Notes: generated by a model from the letters alone, not told the origin. Positions 26,487 to 36,508 are shown, numbered from the stretch's first letter. The stretch: DNA of 64,000 nucleotides from Candidatus Gastranaerophilales bacterium (GCA_017402995.1 JAFQOV010000016.1:1-64000), one strand, 5' to 3'. Made by a program: numbers and translations.

Positions 26487-28020
26487 TGCTTCATTGATAT
26501 TTGCTTTGTCTTTATCTATGATTTCTCCCGTTTTTGCGCAAGAAATCGAACAAAACAACGAAACAGAGCAAAAGCAAGAATGGGATTTGGGCAAAAAATT
26601 ATTCAAAAATAAAAAAGTTAAAAAACAAAAAGTAAAACCTGCAAAAAAACAATACGAAGTTTCAGAAAAAACCAAAGAAAAATATCAAATTCCGACTGAT
26701 GTATACATGAATGTTGGCGAACAAAGTGACAAAGTTGTGAAATTAGAAGGCGGGGTTTCAAAATCAATCGAATTAAACATGGCTGATTGTCTTGAGCTTG
26801 CTTTAATCAACAATCCAAAAATCAAAGCAGCATATGCTCAATCTGAAATTGCAAAATATCAAAAATGGGAAACTTTATCAGGCTATGCGCCAAGATTAGA
26901 TTTTTCAAGTTCGATTAATCATCAAAAGCCTGACTTATCAATGCTTCGAAACAACATAAAAATCGGCGCATTTGATAAATATACACTTGGTCAAATCGGT
27001 ATCCGCCAGCTCGTTTGGGATTTTGGCTATACCCAAAACAAATATACAATTGATAAAATTGCATATGAAAAAGCAAAATCTGAGCTTGATAGAATTGTAA
27101 ACGAGGTTGTTTGCGCCGTTAAAGACGCATATTACAACCTTTTATACGCGTATGACGCAAAAAAAGTTGCGCAAGATAATCTTGATGGTTTTAATCAAAC
27201 ATATCAACAAGCGCTTGCTTTTTGGGAAGTTGGCATGAAGGCAAAAGTTGATGTTTTGTTTGCTCAAACAAACATGGAACAAGCTCGTCAACAATTAATT
27301 CAAGCAGAAAATAATATTGATATAGCATATTCAAAATTAAATAATGCTTTAGGCTTGCCGTTCGTTGACCCATATATGATAGATACGTCTATTAGATATG
27401 AGCCTGTGTCTGTCACAATGAAAGAAATTGTTGAAATTGCAAACAATTCGCGCCCAGATTTAAAAGGTTTTATGCTTGATGTTGATAGTGCAAATCAGGC
27501 GGTTAAACTTGCTTGGAAAACCTTTTTACCAAGCTTAGAATTTCAAGCAAACTATGGCAAAGGCGGAATTGAAGACTGGACAGAACGCTCTTGGTACAAT
27601 TATGGCGGATTTTTGGCTTTCCCAACAGTCAACCCTATTTTGTTAAGAAACCAAATCAAAGAAGCAAAAGCAAGATTAGAACAGGTTGAATATTTAACAA
27701 AAGCTCAAATAAACGATATTTATTTTGAAATTCAATCCGTATATACCGCACTTAAAGATACCAAAGCGCGCATTCCTGTTGCAAAAACAGCAATGGAAAA
27801 AGCTCAAGAAAACTACGATTTAACATCTGGCAGATATAAAGTTGGCTATGGTGATGTAATCGAGTTAAAAGACGCTCAAGTCGCCCTTGCAAGCGCTAAA
27901 TTGAACTATTTTAAAACAATTTATGAATATAATAGTGCAAAAGCAAATATGGAAAGAGCAATCGGACAAACCTTGAAGCCTGAAAGCACTGAAATTATCG
28001 AAAATTTTCAAGATATTTAA
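26470..28020 (+). CDS. tolC: TolC-family outer-membrane efflux channel
   Basis: This outer-membrane channel of the tripartite pump has 516 residues. The signal peptide [20 protein letters not shown] is cleaved near FAQ (residues 22-24). A Lys/Glu-rich segment follows to about residue 95. Two repeated OEP domains then start at [20 protein letters not shown] and [20 protein letters not shown], each with long helices and a beta-strand pair. [20 protein letters not shown] is the usual C-terminal helix. An AAGGGGG site precedes the start. It closes the efflux operon and is evidence for an outer membrane. Confidence 0.93.
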   Translation: MKKIINASLIFALSLSMISPVFAQEIEQNNETEQKQEWDLGKKLFKNKKVKKQKVKPAKKQYEVSEKTKEKYQIPTDVYMNVGEQSDKVVKLEGGVSKSIELNMADCLELALINNPKIKAAYAQSEIAKYQKWETLSGYAPRLDFSSSINHQKPDLSMLRNNIKIGAFDKYTLGQIGIRQLVWDFGYTQNKYTIDKIAYEKAKSELDRIVNEVVCAVKDAYYNLLYAYDAKKVAQDNLDGFNQTYQQALAFWEVGMKAKVDVLFAQTNMEQARQQLIQAENNIDIAYSKLNNALGLPFVDPYMIDTSIRYEPVSVTMKEIVEIANNSRPDLKGFMLDVDSANQAVKLAWKTFLPSLEFQANYGKGGIEDWTERSWYNYGGFLAFPTVNPILLRNQIKEAKARLEQVEYLTKAQINDIYFEIQSVYTALKDTKARIPVAKTAMEKAQENYDLTSGRYKVGYGDVIELKDAQVALASAKLNYFKTIYEYNSAKANMERAIGQTLKPESTEIIENFQDI

Positions 28021-28283
28021 TTTATAAATTTATAATAAAATATATAGCAACAAATTAAAAAAATAATTAAATTAATTTGAAATTTGTAATATTTCATACT
28101 TGCAAAATAACAACAAACCGTATTAAAAAACAATAGATATTGCAAAAAAGATATCTTTTTTAAAGCAAGGAAGGTTTGCGCTTTTTCAAAATATAAAGGC
28201 AAAGCACAAACGCACAAAACGCCCAAGAAAAGCGTAATTGTGCCAATTATTAAAAAAATTATTTCTTTATTTATCTTTTTCAT
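28017..28283 (-). CDS. Small three-helix membrane protein
   Basis: I do not recognise this 88-residue protein. Almost all of it is membrane-spanning: about residues 8-30 (IIFLIIGTITLFLGVLCVC), 45-62 (FLQYLLFFNTVCCYFASM) and 68-86 (INLIIFLICCYIFYY). It is rich in Cys, Phe and Ile and starts with a basic MKKINKE. It follows the WYL regulator gene with a four-base overlap, so it is probably the last gene of that unit. Its end overlaps the tolC stop from the other side. It has no signature that would suggest a function. Confidence 0.65.
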   Translation of the reverse strand: MKKINKEIIFLIIGTITLFLGVLCVCALPLYFEKAQTFLALKKISFLQYLLFFNTVCCYFASMKYYKFQINLIIFLICCYIFYYKFIN

Positions 28284-29158
28284 GTCGTTTCAAAATCCAG
28301 TGTTGAAAGGTTGTTTATCGCATTTGTAATTAAATTTTTGAAATGTTCAACATCAGCCTTTCCTAAAATCACCTTGCATAATGTATCATATCGCAAAAGT
28401 CGTCTAAAAAGTAGGTTTTTATCTTTTTGCGAATTTGCAATAACAATCCTGTCAGGATAAATATCCACAACTCTTTCATCTGCTTTTAAAAGATATGATT
28501 TTGCTAAATGTCCGTATAATTCAAAAAAGACTTCTTGGCTTCTAATGTTTTCTTTTGGCTCGTTTTTAGGTGTTATTTTAACGATTTTTTCAATAGATAA
28601 ACTCTTTGTTTTGTCATTTTCTAAATATTTCACATAAATTCGGTTATTTTTCCAAACCAATTCGTTCGCTGTAAATTCATATTCTTTTTTTGAGCGCAAA
28701 GTGACAACAATTTCTTCTTTTTTTTCAATATATTCATTTAAAAGGTTAATTCTCTCATTGTAGATATCAAAAAATTCAATTTTTTTATAATTTAAAAATT
28801 TTTCCAAGATTTCTTCGTAATTTTTAGAACTTGAAAGATGCGCGATTTTTTTGATTAACTCTTCAACATTTTGATATTTCTTTTTATTTAAATATGTCTC
28901 TGATAAAGTTAAAATATGCGCCAATAGACTCTTTTCAACGTCATTTAAAGAAAGCGAATTTAAAAATTTATCATAGTAATATTTATTATTTTTTTTGGTA
29001 ATCTTAAAACCGACTTTTCTTAAATTTGCAATGTGTTTTAAAAAAACCTTTTCGCTCAAATCAAAATTTTCTTGCAAAGAAACACCGTTATAACCAGCAT
29101 TTTCAAGACAATCTAATATTTTAAAATAATTTTCATTAAAAATCGATTTGTTCTTCAT
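28280..29158 (-). CDS. WYL-domain-type transcriptional regulator (second of a pair)
   Basis: This 292-residue protein has an N-terminal helix-turn-helix (about residues 10-60, ILDCLENAGYNGVSLQENFD) and a helical middle. A WYL-like beta domain follows (about 140-230), with FTANELVWKNNRIYVKYLEN in place of the W-Y-L core, and then a C-terminal extension. WYL proteins sense nucleic acids or nucleotides and control DNA damage, defence or metabolism genes. The start overlaps the upstream homologue by 23 bases, so the two are translationally coupled, as in PafB/PafC-type heteromers. The domain match is approximate and the targets are unknown. Confidence 0.7.
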   Translation of the reverse strand: MKNKSIFNENYFKILDCLENAGYNGVSLQENFDLSEKVFLKHIANLRKVGFKITKKNNKYYYDKFLNSLSLNDVEKSLLAHILTLSETYLNKKKYQNVEELIKKIAHLSSSKNYEEILEKFLNYKKIEFFDIYNERINLLNEYIEKKEEIVVTLRSKKEYEFTANELVWKNNRIYVKYLENDKTKSLSIEKIVKITPKNEPKENIRSQEVFFELYGHLAKSYLLKADERVVDIYPDRIVIANSQKDKNLLFRRLLRYDTLCKVILGKADVEHFKNLITNAINNLSTLDFETT

Positions 29159-30041
29159 ATGTTTCTTTCATTGTTTTTAATTTTTCTTCGATTTCCTTTT
29201 TGATTTTATTATCAGAGATATAAAACAAATCGGGACAAAAGTTAAACAACCTTTGGCTCAAATAAAAATCGTCATCTTTTGGTCGTTTAATGATTATTCT
29301 GCCATTTTTTTCGCCGTAAATATTCTCTTTTTCATCAAGTCCTAATTCTTCAAATTTTTCTTTGGAAGTGACGTAAGTTGAAATATCCATAATTTTTTCA
29401 TAACGTGCATTTTTTCGAACAACTTTTTCAATTTTAAAAATTCTATCAATAGGCAAAATTGAAAAATGGTCGGAAAATTCCAAAAATCCCTTTAAATAAA
29501 GCCTTTCTGATGTCATGCTTTGACAGATTTCATCTGCATGAATTGTAATAAATTTGTTTGCACCATACGGCAAAATGTAATCTATTTCAATGATATCTTT
29601 GTTTTTGCAGTGTTTTTCAAGCTCTTTAACCAAAAACCAATTCAAAGTTGAATAATAGTTAAAATACAAAAACTCGCTTCTTTCTTCAAAATCTTCAATA
29701 TATAAAGAAATTTTTAAAAATAATTTAATCGCTTCTTTGATATGTTTGTAGTTTTTTTCAAGCTTCAAAAGATTTTTAATATCAAGCAGAGCAAGTTTAT
29801 CTTTTTTGTCTAAAACAAGCTTTGAAGGCGGATTTTCGATATAATAAAAAGTTTTTTTACCTTTTATTTGAACTTTAATTTCTGCATATTTTTTTAATTT
29901 TGAAAGGTAATAATCAAGAGTTCTTTTGCTAATTTGAATCTCATTTTGCGCAAATTTTTCAAGCAGTTGTTGCTTTGTAAACTTATCTTCTTTCAAAAAA
30001 ATCCATAATAGTAATATTTTTGATGAACTCATCAAGCGCAT
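29136..30041 (-). CDS. WYL-domain-type transcriptional regulator (first of a pair)
   Basis: This 301-residue partner of the downstream regulator starts with a DeoR-like helix-turn-helix (about residues 8-65, LWIFLKEDKFTKQQLLEKFA). A helical linker follows, then a WYL-type domain (about 145-225, IIEIDYILPYGANKFITIHA, then LYLKGFLEFSDHFSILPIDR). The C-terminal part (about 240-300) is basic and acidic in turn. AAAGGAC lies before the first of two possible ATGs. It is divergent from the S1 gene with a 129-base spacer. I infer the family from the overall layout. A DNA-damage or stress role would be guesswork. Confidence 0.72.
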   Translation of the reverse strand: MRLMSSSKILLLWIFLKEDKFTKQQLLEKFAQNEIQISKRTLDYYLSKLKKYAEIKVQIKGKKTFYYIENPPSKLVLDKKDKLALLDIKNLLKLEKNYKHIKEAIKLFLKISLYIEDFEERSEFLYFNYYSTLNWFLVKELEKHCKNKDIIEIDYILPYGANKFITIHADEICQSMTSERLYLKGFLEFSDHFSILPIDRIFKIEKVVRKNARYEKIMDISTYVTSKEKFEELGLDEKENIYGEKNGRIIIKRPKDDDFYLSQRLFNFCPDLFYISDNKIKKEIEEKLKTMKETYEEQIDF

Positions 30042-30170
30042 TTTTTGTCCTTTTTCAAATTATAACTTAAAATTTGTTTTCGTACAAATGTAGTAAAAAA
30101 GCTTAAAAACCTTGATTTTATTGAAACTGAGATATAATATGAACATACTACGATACAAGGAAAAATGTGT

Positions 30171-31208
30171 ATGTTAAGCGATAACGATTTTTCAGAATTA
30201 TTAGAAAGATACAACTATGCTTATAAATATGGCAAAATTGTTCAAGGCGTGGTTGTGAGCGTTGAAAACAGTGGTCTTTTGGTAGATATCAAATCAAAAG
30301 CTTGTGCCATTTGTCCAACAAACGAAATTTTGCTCTCTTCAAACGATAGCATAAGAGATATTTTTAAAATTGGCGAAACATACGATTTTTCAATCAATTC
30401 AGAAGAAAACGAAGACGGCGTTTTCTATCTTTCACATAAAAAAGTTGCTTTGGCAAAAAATATTGAAATTTTAGAAGAAAAATTTAAAAATGATGAAATC
30501 ATAACAGGCACAATTTCAAATATTGTCAAAGGCGGTGTAATCGTTAATGTACTTGGTGTTAAAGGCTTTGTACCATCAAGCCAATTACATATTAACGGCG
30601 AAAAAGTTGGTCAAGAGCTTGAATTAAAGATTTTAGCACTTGAAATGGACAAAGGAAACTTCATTTTATCTAATAAAAAAATCTATCAAGATAACATGCA
30701 AAATATAAAACAAGAAATTTTAGATAAAGTCGAGCTTAATATGGTTGTAAAAGGCACAGTAACGCGCATTACAGACTTTGGCGCGTTTATTGATATCGGC
30801 GGAATAGATGCTTTGTTGCCATTGTCTAGAATTTCTTGGAGTTGGATTGATTCGCCAGCTGACGTTTTAACTTGTGGCGAAAAAATTGACGTTGAAATTA
30901 TTGGAATTGACAGAGAAAAACAAAGAATTTCATTGAGCCTTAAAACTCTTGAAGAATCACCTTGGTTAAAAGCGCAAGAAGTATTAGAAATTAAGAAAAA
31001 AATGAAAGGCAAAGTCACACGTATCAAGTCTTTTGGCGCTTTTGTTGAGGTTTATCCACAAGTTGAAGGGCTTTTAAACAAAGGACAAGTCCAACAATAC
31101 CAAAACAAAACAAAACGCGAGCTTCAAGAAAATGATGAAATTGATATCATCATTAATCGTTTTGACCCAGAAGCCGAAAAAATCAATCTCGAAGCGGTTT
31201 ATGAATAA
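30171..31208 (+). CDS. rpsA: Ribosomal protein S1-type RNA-binding protein, short form
   Basis: This protein brings mRNA to the 30S subunit. From ATG at 30171 (AAGGA nine bases upstream, better spaced than the ATG at 30165) it has 345 residues. Four S1-type OB folds are visible: KIVQGVVVSVENSGLLVDIK (about 20-90), ITGTISNIVKGGVIVNVLGV (about 108-168), VVKGTVTRITDFGAFIDIGG (about 188-258) and MKGKVTRIKSFGAFVEVYPQ (about 275-345). E. coli S1 has six. Short S1 proteins are usual in cyanobacteria and their relatives. The third repeat is the best conserved. The stop overlaps the convergent unknown gene by 10 bases. Confidence 0.88.
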   Translation: MLSDNDFSELLERYNYAYKYGKIVQGVVVSVENSGLLVDIKSKACAICPTNEILLSSNDSIRDIFKIGETYDFSINSEENEDGVFYLSHKKVALAKNIEILEEKFKNDEIITGTISNIVKGGVIVNVLGVKGFVPSSQLHINGEKVGQELELKILALEMDKGNFILSNKKIYQDNMQNIKQEILDKVELNMVVKGTVTRITDFGAFIDIGGIDALLPLSRISWSWIDSPADVLTCGEKIDVEIIGIDREKQRISLSLKTLEESPWLKAQEVLEIKKKMKGKVTRIKSFGAFVEVYPQVEGLLNKGQVQQYQNKTKRELQENDEIDIIINRFDPEAEKINLEAVYE

Positions 31209-32680
31209 ACATATGGCGGTCCATTTTTAATTTCTCTTAAAATATTTTCTGCCATTGTTTTCAATTCTTCATCAGATTTGTTATTTTTTGCTGCCTTGTA
31301 ATTTTCAATTAACGGATTAATTGCGCTTAGCTTTTTAGCTTTGAAATTGTCGATTTCAACCCGCACGAGCTCTTTTTTCAAGTTTAATTCGCTTTTAGAG
31401 TTTTCTCTTTCAACTGTCACTGTTTTAATCGCATTTGCACACGTTTTTGCAACATATCCAATCGCGCTAAGAGCAGAAAAAGACAAGAAAAGATACTTAT
31501 TGAACTTGTTTTCAGGATTTAACACCCAATTATATAAATGTCCTCTTTCTTCATTGATATAGCAATAATATTGGATTTTTTCCGATATTCCACCCAACGC
31601 CTCTGGCGCATTTGCATATATTTGCGCAGATTTTATATCTTGCGCTGCTTTTTCAATTTCATCTTGAGTAATGTCTTTGATTTTTCCTAAATTAGACTTA
31701 ATTGTGTCGTCTTTTGCATTTATTGTTTTAAACAAGTCGCTAAGGCTTTTAATTGCGCTTTTTTTATCGTCTAAAGCTGTAAATTTCGCAATTTTTGCTT
31801 GGATTTCTTTATCCTCATATTTTTTTACAAAAGTATCTAGATTTTTTGCTGTTTTTTGATAATTTTTAAATACTCCAAAACCAAGTCCCAAAAGCCCAAT
31901 GGTTGCTAAAGAAATCGCCAAAAATGTTTTTTTATTTTCATTTTGTTTGTTTTCTTCGGTTTTTTCTTTTCCCTTAAAACCTAAAAATGGATTAGTTGGA
32001 GTTGGCTTTTTATTGTCTTCTTTAAAAAACTTCGTTGTATCCACCAATAAATCGTTAATAACGTTTAATTTTCCGCTGAAAGCCTTTGTTTCAACCTCAA
32101 TCAAATTTTGTTGCAAATCATGTTCAATATCACAATTTTGCTTTTTAATCCAAATTTCGCTCACCCCATCAATAAAATTTTTAGCACACAACGTAAAAGC
32201 ACTCATTATCCCAACAGCGCCAAGCCCAATGATATTTTTTGTGCTTGGTTCTCTTAAAGCACGATACATTGCAAAATGTGGCTCTTCGAGGATATTGATG
32301 TTTCTTGCCAAGTCTCCTGGGCGAATTAAATCGGGTTTTTTTGCCATTGCAGATGAAAAATTCTTAATAGATGCGCTAACAATTCCAATTCCGCCAAGAG
32401 TTATCCCTGTTGCAATTGCAAGAGGTTTTAGAGCTTTTTTATAGTTAAAACCTTCTTTTTTATCAATTTCAAATGCAAAAGTTTCATTTTTTTTATTTTG
32501 CGGAATTAAAAGGTCATTTGATATATTTTCAAAATTGTCAAAAGGCGTTTTTTGCTTTTTTATATAATTATTCAAAAGCACTCCTTTTATTGCCTCATCT
32601 GTTTTTGGGGGCGTTTGTTTTGGTGCTTTTTTATTGATTTCTGTATTATTTTTTGGCAAATTTGGAATTATTGTGTTCAT
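31199..32680 (-). CDS. Unrecognised 493-residue membrane-associated protein
   Basis: I do not recognise a family. The N-terminal 70 residues are Pro/Lys/Asn-rich and polar. At least four hydrophobic segments follow: about 90-107 (LAIATGITLGGIGIVSASIK), 150-168 (NIIGLGAVGIMSAFTLCAKN), 252-268 (FLAISLATIGLLGLGFGVFK) and 398-415 (YLFLSFSALSAIGYVAKTCA). Between them are long charged helical stretches. No enzyme motif is visible. AAAGGAAAAAG precedes the ATG, which lies 35 bases inside the upstream gene. The pair probably forms one unit of membrane or envelope proteins. Confidence 0.75.
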   Translation of the reverse strand: MNTIIPNLPKNNTEINKKAPKQTPPKTDEAIKGVLLNNYIKKQKTPFDNFENISNDLLIPQNKKNETFAFEIDKKEGFNYKKALKPLAIATGITLGGIGIVSASIKNFSSAMAKKPDLIRPGDLARNINILEEPHFAMYRALREPSTKNIIGLGAVGIMSAFTLCAKNFIDGVSEIWIKKQNCDIEHDLQQNLIEVETKAFSGKLNVINDLLVDTTKFFKEDNKKPTPTNPFLGFKGKEKTEENKQNENKKTFLAISLATIGLLGLGFGVFKNYQKTAKNLDTFVKKYEDKEIQAKIAKFTALDDKKSAIKSLSDLFKTINAKDDTIKSNLGKIKDITQDEIEKAAQDIKSAQIYANAPEALGGISEKIQYYCYINEERGHLYNWVLNPENKFNKYLFLSFSALSAIGYVAKTCANAIKTVTVERENSKSELNLKKELVRVEIDNFKAKKLSAINPLIENYKAAKNNKSDEELKTMAENILREIKNGPPYVYS

Positions 32681-33347
32681 CTTTTTCCTTTTTTATTTTA
32701 AACATTTCTTTAATTATTTTTCTAATTTCGCGAGCTTTCAATTTTTCAATAATTTCTTTTTCTTCTTCGTCTTGTGAATTTTCGCTGAACAAAGAAAGAA
32801 TTGTTTTAATTGTTTTTTTGAATTTTTTTGTCACTTTTTCATTAACAAAATTCCTTATCTCGCCCAATAAACTCGATATTTTTTCACTCGCAGAATTAAT
32901 CATTTGAACAATATTTGAAACAAAAGTTTTAATGTTTGTGATTATTGTTGGCAATTTAGATATTAAATTTAAAATCGGTTTAATGATGATATTTAAAGCA
33001 ATTTGAGCTGGGATTTTAATTATTTTTGGAGCATTTTCAAGTTTATTTTCAAAATTTTTAATTAAATTTTGAATTTTATCCAACCCAGATATTATTCTAT
33101 TTTCAATGGTTTTTTGGTGTTGGGCTTCGAGTTTATTAATTTTATCTTGAATTTTAGCTTCTTGCATAGCTTGAATTTTAATCCACGCCGCCATACATTC
33201 ATTGTAGCTCATCTCGCCTGCGCGACGTGGTTTATCGCGGTCTTTTGGTGCTCCACCCATACCAGAACACAATGGACATGTGCCTATTGGAAAGCCATGC
33301 GGACATTTATTATTATTTTGATTTTGAATTGAATATGGTGCGCTCAT
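32646..33347 (-). CDS. Unrecognised 233-residue helical protein with N-terminal Cys knuckle
   Basis: No family is recognised. Residues 14-30 hold CPHGFPIGTCPLCSG, a compact Cys/His cluster that looks like a half zinc ribbon. A polar segment and then a long amphipathic helical region follow (about 55-200), with QAMQEAKIQDKINKLEAQHQ and repeated Ile/Asn/Lys heptad-like stretches. The C-terminus is highly charged. There is no clear membrane helix or signal peptide. No good ribosome site was seen before the ATG. It leads a two-gene unit with the 493-residue protein, and a repeat island lies upstream of it. Confidence 0.7.
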   Translation of the reverse strand: MSAPYSIQNQNNNKCPHGFPIGTCPLCSGMGGAPKDRDKPRRAGEMSYNECMAAWIKIQAMQEAKIQDKINKLEAQHQKTIENRIISGLDKIQNLIKNFENKLENAPKIIKIPAQIALNIIIKPILNLISKLPTIITNIKTFVSNIVQMINSASEKISSLLGEIRNFVNEKVTKKFKKTIKTILSLFSENSQDEEEKEIIEKLKAREIRKIIKEMFKIKKEKDEHNNSKFAKK

Positions 33348-33439
33348 ATGTTCTTTTTGGCGCGCAAAAACTGCAAAACATTTTTCGGATTTCCGCGAAA
33401 AGTGTTAATATTAAGGTGCCTGTTATATTTTACACCTTG
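33348..33439. other. Leader with short hairpins upstream of the 233-residue gene
   Basis: This non-coding stretch lies between the gene start and repeat island copy 3. A hairpin TTTTCGG/CCGCGAAAA lies at about 33382-33402, and AAGGTG/CACCTT arms enclose a 14-base AT loop at about 33414-33437. No promoter motif is strong enough to call. Confidence 0.5.
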
Positions 33440-33767
33440 TGCCCTCATTTTGCTCAGCGAGTGCGTCACACTGCGCTTCGCTTCATTCGGGTAAGGTTTC
33501 GCACTCGGCACCAGCTCTTCGCGGCTGCCGTCGTGCTCACACACCTTGTGCCCTCATTTTGCTCATTGGGCGCGTCGCGCCACAATTCGCTTCATTCGGG
33601 TGCAGTTTTCCGACTGTACGGTTGCGGCCCAGCCAAGGAATTTCACCTTGATTTCCTGCTATACTTGTTTAATAGTAGCAAAAATATTTTAAAAGGGCAA
33701 TTATGGTATGTCCGCCTGTGAAATCAAAGATTTCTTCGCTTCCTTTCGCGCTTCGCTTTGTTCGGGA
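33440..33767 (+). repeat. Dispersed hairpin-rich island, copy 3
   Basis: This copy lies between ilvD (3' end) and the 233-residue gene (5' end). Class A hairpins lie at 33456-33477 (AGCG-AGTGC, loop GTC) and 33565-33586 (ATTG-GGCGC, loop GTC, GCGCC-CAAT, nearly identical to 887-909). A class B-type hairpin with loop TCTTC lies at 33506-33530. The shared core TCCGCCTGTGAAATC recurs at 33711-33766, ending TTCGGG right before the ilvD stop. A stretch in the middle (about 33620-33700) is not shared with other copies and contains its own CCAAGG/CCTTG stem. Frames across it look non-coding. Confidence 0.84.
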
Positions 33768-35426
33768 CTATTGTGCAATAGCGCCTTTATTTGCTTGTGA
33801 AACGTTTCTTTGATATTTTGCCAAATATCCTTTTGGAACTTCATTTACATATGGCTTAAAGTTTGCTTTTCTTGCCTCTAAGACTTCATCAGACACTAAT
33901 AAATCAATTGTTCGTTTATTGATATCAATTTTAATTTCATCACCATCTTCAATCAAGCCAATAATACCGCCCATGCAAGCTTCAGGAGCAATATGTCCAA
34001 TGCAAAGACCGCGAGTTCCACCAGAAAAACGTCCGTCTGTTATAAGAGCGCATTTTTTGCCCAAGCCTTTGCCAACTAATAGCGCAGTTGGTGCAAGCAT
34101 TTCTCTCATGCCAGGTCCGCCTTTTGGACCTTCATAGCGAATAACTACAACATCACCCGCCACAACAACATCATCTGTTATAGCTTTCATGGCGTCTTCT
34201 TCATGATTAAATACTTTCGCAGTTCCCTTAAATTCAAAAACGTCTTTATCAACGCCTGAAATCTTAACAACGGCCCCATCTGGCGCAATATTACCATGTA
34301 AAATTGCTAATCCTGGGTTTGATGTAATTGGGTCATTTAATGGTCTTATTACTTCATTATTTACCCAAGCAGAATTTGCAATTTCTTCCACTGTTTGACC
34401 AATTAAATTTTTAGTATTTTTTAATTCTGGTGTATTTCCCCATAACGTTTTAAATACGCCAGAAATACCACCAGCATTGTCTAAATCTGTCATTGTTAAG
34501 GTACTTGATGGGTCAAGTTTTATGATTTGAGGAATTTTTGAAGATAATTCTTCAAAATCATCTAAAGATAATTCAATATCTGCACTTTGAGCAATTGCAA
34601 GCAAGTGAAGAATTGAATTTGTAGAACCACCAAGAGTTAAATCAGCAACAATTGCATTTCTTAATGAATCTTTTGTGATGATATCTTTTGGTAAAATGTT
34701 TTCTCTAACTAAATCGCAAACAACGTAACCAGAGTCAAATGCAATTCTTTTCTTTTTAGATGAAACAGCAGCAGCCGTCGCACAACCAGGCAAGCTCATG
34801 CCCATTACTTCTGTTAGGCAAGCAAGAGTGTTTGCTGTGTATAAACCTTGGCAAGAACCAATTGTCGGACAAGCGTAATGTTCCATTTCGCAAAGCTTGC
34901 TTTCTGTAATTTCGCCAATTCGATATTTTCCAATTGCTTCATATGAACCTCTAATAAACGTTAAAGTTTCACCTTTGCAGCTGCCTTCTAGTGATGGTCC
35001 TGCTGTTACGATTATGCAAGGAATATTAAGGCGCAATGCGGCAATTAACATACCAGGGGTGATTTTATCGCAATTTGTTAACAAAACAAGCCCGTCAAGT
35101 TGATGTGCGCTTGCAACTGTTTCAACGCAATCTGCAATTAAATCACGACTTGGAAGAGAATATCTCATTCCACAATGACCCATTGCAATGCCATCACATA
35201 CCGCAGGAACACCAAAAATGAAAGCTTGACCGCCATTTGAATGGATGCCTTTTTCAATTTGACGCTCTAAATCGCGCATTCCAGCGTGTCCTGGGACTAA
35301 ATCTGTAAATGAACTTGCGATACCAATAAATGGTTTTTTAATATTTTTATCTGATAAACCACCAGCATATAATAGGGCTCTATGTGGTGCGTGTTCAATG
35401 CCTTCTTTAATGATGTTGCTTCTCAT
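33768..35426 (-). CDS. ilvD: Dihydroxy-acid dehydratase
   Basis: This iron-sulfur enzyme makes the 2-keto acids of valine and isoleucine. Its 552 residues include the cluster cysteines in [11 protein letters not shown] and [51 protein letters not shown] and [12 protein letters not shown] are conserved. The length is normal. No other branched-chain gene is adjacent, so it is a scattered biosynthetic gene here. It ends at repeat island copy 3 only a few bases past the stop. Confidence 0.97.
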   Translation of the reverse strand: MRSNIIKEGIEHAPHRALLYAGGLSDKNIKKPFIGIASSFTDLVPGHAGMRDLERQIEKGIHSNGGQAFIFGVPAVCDGIAMGHCGMRYSLPSRDLIADCVETVASAHQLDGLVLLTNCDKITPGMLIAALRLNIPCIIVTAGPSLEGSCKGETLTFIRGSYEAIGKYRIGEITESKLCEMEHYACPTIGSCQGLYTANTLACLTEVMGMSLPGCATAAAVSSKKKRIAFDSGYVVCDLVRENILPKDIITKDSLRNAIVADLTLGGSTNSILHLLAIAQSADIELSLDDFEELSSKIPQIIKLDPSSTLTMTDLDNAGGISGVFKTLWGNTPELKNTKNLIGQTVEEIANSAWVNNEVIRPLNDPITSNPGLAILHGNIAPDGAVVKISGVDKDVFEFKGTAKVFNHEEDAMKAITDDVVVAGDVVVIRYEGPKGGPGMREMLAPTALLVGKGLGKKCALITDGRFSGGTRGLCIGHIAPEACMGGIIGLIEDGDEIKIDINKRTIDLLVSDEVLEARKANFKPYVNEVPKGYLAKYQRNVSQANKGAIAQ

Positions 35427-35490
35427 TTTAACTCCTAAAAAACGTAATATAATTTTATTAAATCACTTTTTAAGAGTTTTAACAAGTAAA

Positions 35491-36465
35491 CTACATTCTT
35501 GAAAAAACTTCAAGCATCATTGAATTTTCTGTTTTAATTGGGTTGAAATAAGCACATGCTGCAACCATTGCAGCATTATCTGTGCAATATTTTAATTCTG
35601 GAGCTTGCGTAGTATATCCAAGTTCTTTTAATTCGCTCAATCGTTTTCTAAGTTCAGAATTTGCCGCAACCCCACCAGCTAATGCGATTGTTTTACAATT
35701 TAATTTATCTGCAAAGAGTTTTGTTTTTTTAATTAATGTATCACAAATTCGATATTGAAAACTTGCCGCGATATCGGCTTTTGGCAATGTTTCTGGGGTA
35801 AATTTTTTAACTTCTCTTAAAACAGCTGTTTTTAAACCAGAAAAAGAAAATTCATCTTCCCCAACACGCGCTTCAGGGAAAGAAAAAGCTTCTTTATTGC
35901 CTTCATGTGCCATTTTATCCAATAATATCCCCCCAGGATATGAAATTGAGCATAATCTTGCAACTTTGTCATATACTTCGCCAACTGCGTCATCTATTGT
36001 TGAAGCCAAGATTGTTTGTTTATCATAATCTTCGACATAAATTATTTGGCTATGACCACCTGAAACCAAAAGGCACACAAAAGGTGGTTTTAAATCTGAA
36101 TTAATGAAATTTGCACTAACGTGTGCATGTAGGTGATTAACACCCAAAAAAGGTTTGTTATGTACTAAAGAGAGGGTTTTTGCGGAATTTAAACCAACCA
36201 AAAGGCACCCAACAAGCCCTGGACCAACAGTTGAAGAAAAAGCGTCAATTTCTGATGGTTTGATGTTTGCTGTATCATATGCTTCTTTAATTACCATATT
36301 AATTGAGTTTAAATGTTCTCTTGCGGCAACTTCTGGGACAACTCCGCCAAATTTTTCGTGTGTTTTAATTTGGCTAGATACCACATTTGCTAATACTTCG
36401 CGCCCATCTTTCACAATGGCACATGCGGTTTCATCACAGCTTGATTCAATACCTAAAATAATCAT
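35491..36465 (-). CDS. tsaD: tRNA N6-adenosine threonylcarbamoyltransferase TsaD
   Basis: This metalloprotein transfers threonylcarbamoyl to A37 of ANN-decoding tRNAs, with TsaB and TsaE partners that are not in the window. The 324 residues begin GIESSCDETACAIVKDG. The metal-binding His pair is in NHLHAHVSAN. The ASKHA phosphate motifs appear as LLVSGGHSQIIYV and ALAGGVAANSELRKRL. The C-terminal CTDNAAMVAACAY is typical. It is divergent from the TPR/NHL gene with a 43-base spacer. All catalytic elements are intact, and the protein is essential in most bacteria. Confidence 0.97.
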   Translation of the reverse strand: MIILGIESSCDETACAIVKDGREVLANVVSSQIKTHEKFGGVVPEVAAREHLNSINMVIKEAYDTANIKPSEIDAFSSTVGPGLVGCLLVGLNSAKTLSLVHNKPFLGVNHLHAHVSANFINSDLKPPFVCLLVSGGHSQIIYVEDYDKQTILASTIDDAVGEVYDKVARLCSISYPGGILLDKMAHEGNKEAFSFPEARVGEDEFSFSGLKTAVLREVKKFTPETLPKADIAASFQYRICDTLIKKTKLFADKLNCKTIALAGGVAANSELRKRLSELKELGYTTQAPELKYCTDNAAMVAACAYFNPIKTENSMMLEVFSRM

Positions 36466-36474
36466 AATTTTCTC

Positions 36475-36502
36475 TTGTAGTTTGTATTCCTTTTGTTATA
36501 AT
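36475..36502 (+). promoter_or_regulatory. Extended -10 promoter placed for a leaderless transcript
   Basis: TGTTATAAT (36494-36502) is an extended -10 element, and TTGTAG lies 16 bases upstream at about 36475-36480. The start ATG is at 36509, seven bases past the box. Transcription would begin at or next to the start codon, and no ribosome site exists in between. Confidence 0.65.
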
Positions 36503-36508
36503 AATAGC

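Noticed and set aside
33227-33721. Frames of 66-164 codons around island copy 3
   Set aside because: They overlap the 233-residue gene antisense or the repeat modules, with repeat-type amino acid bias.
36155-36508. N-terminal extension of the TPR/NHL frame
   Set aside because: It lies antisense in tsaD, and the signal peptide and promoter both point to ATG 36509.
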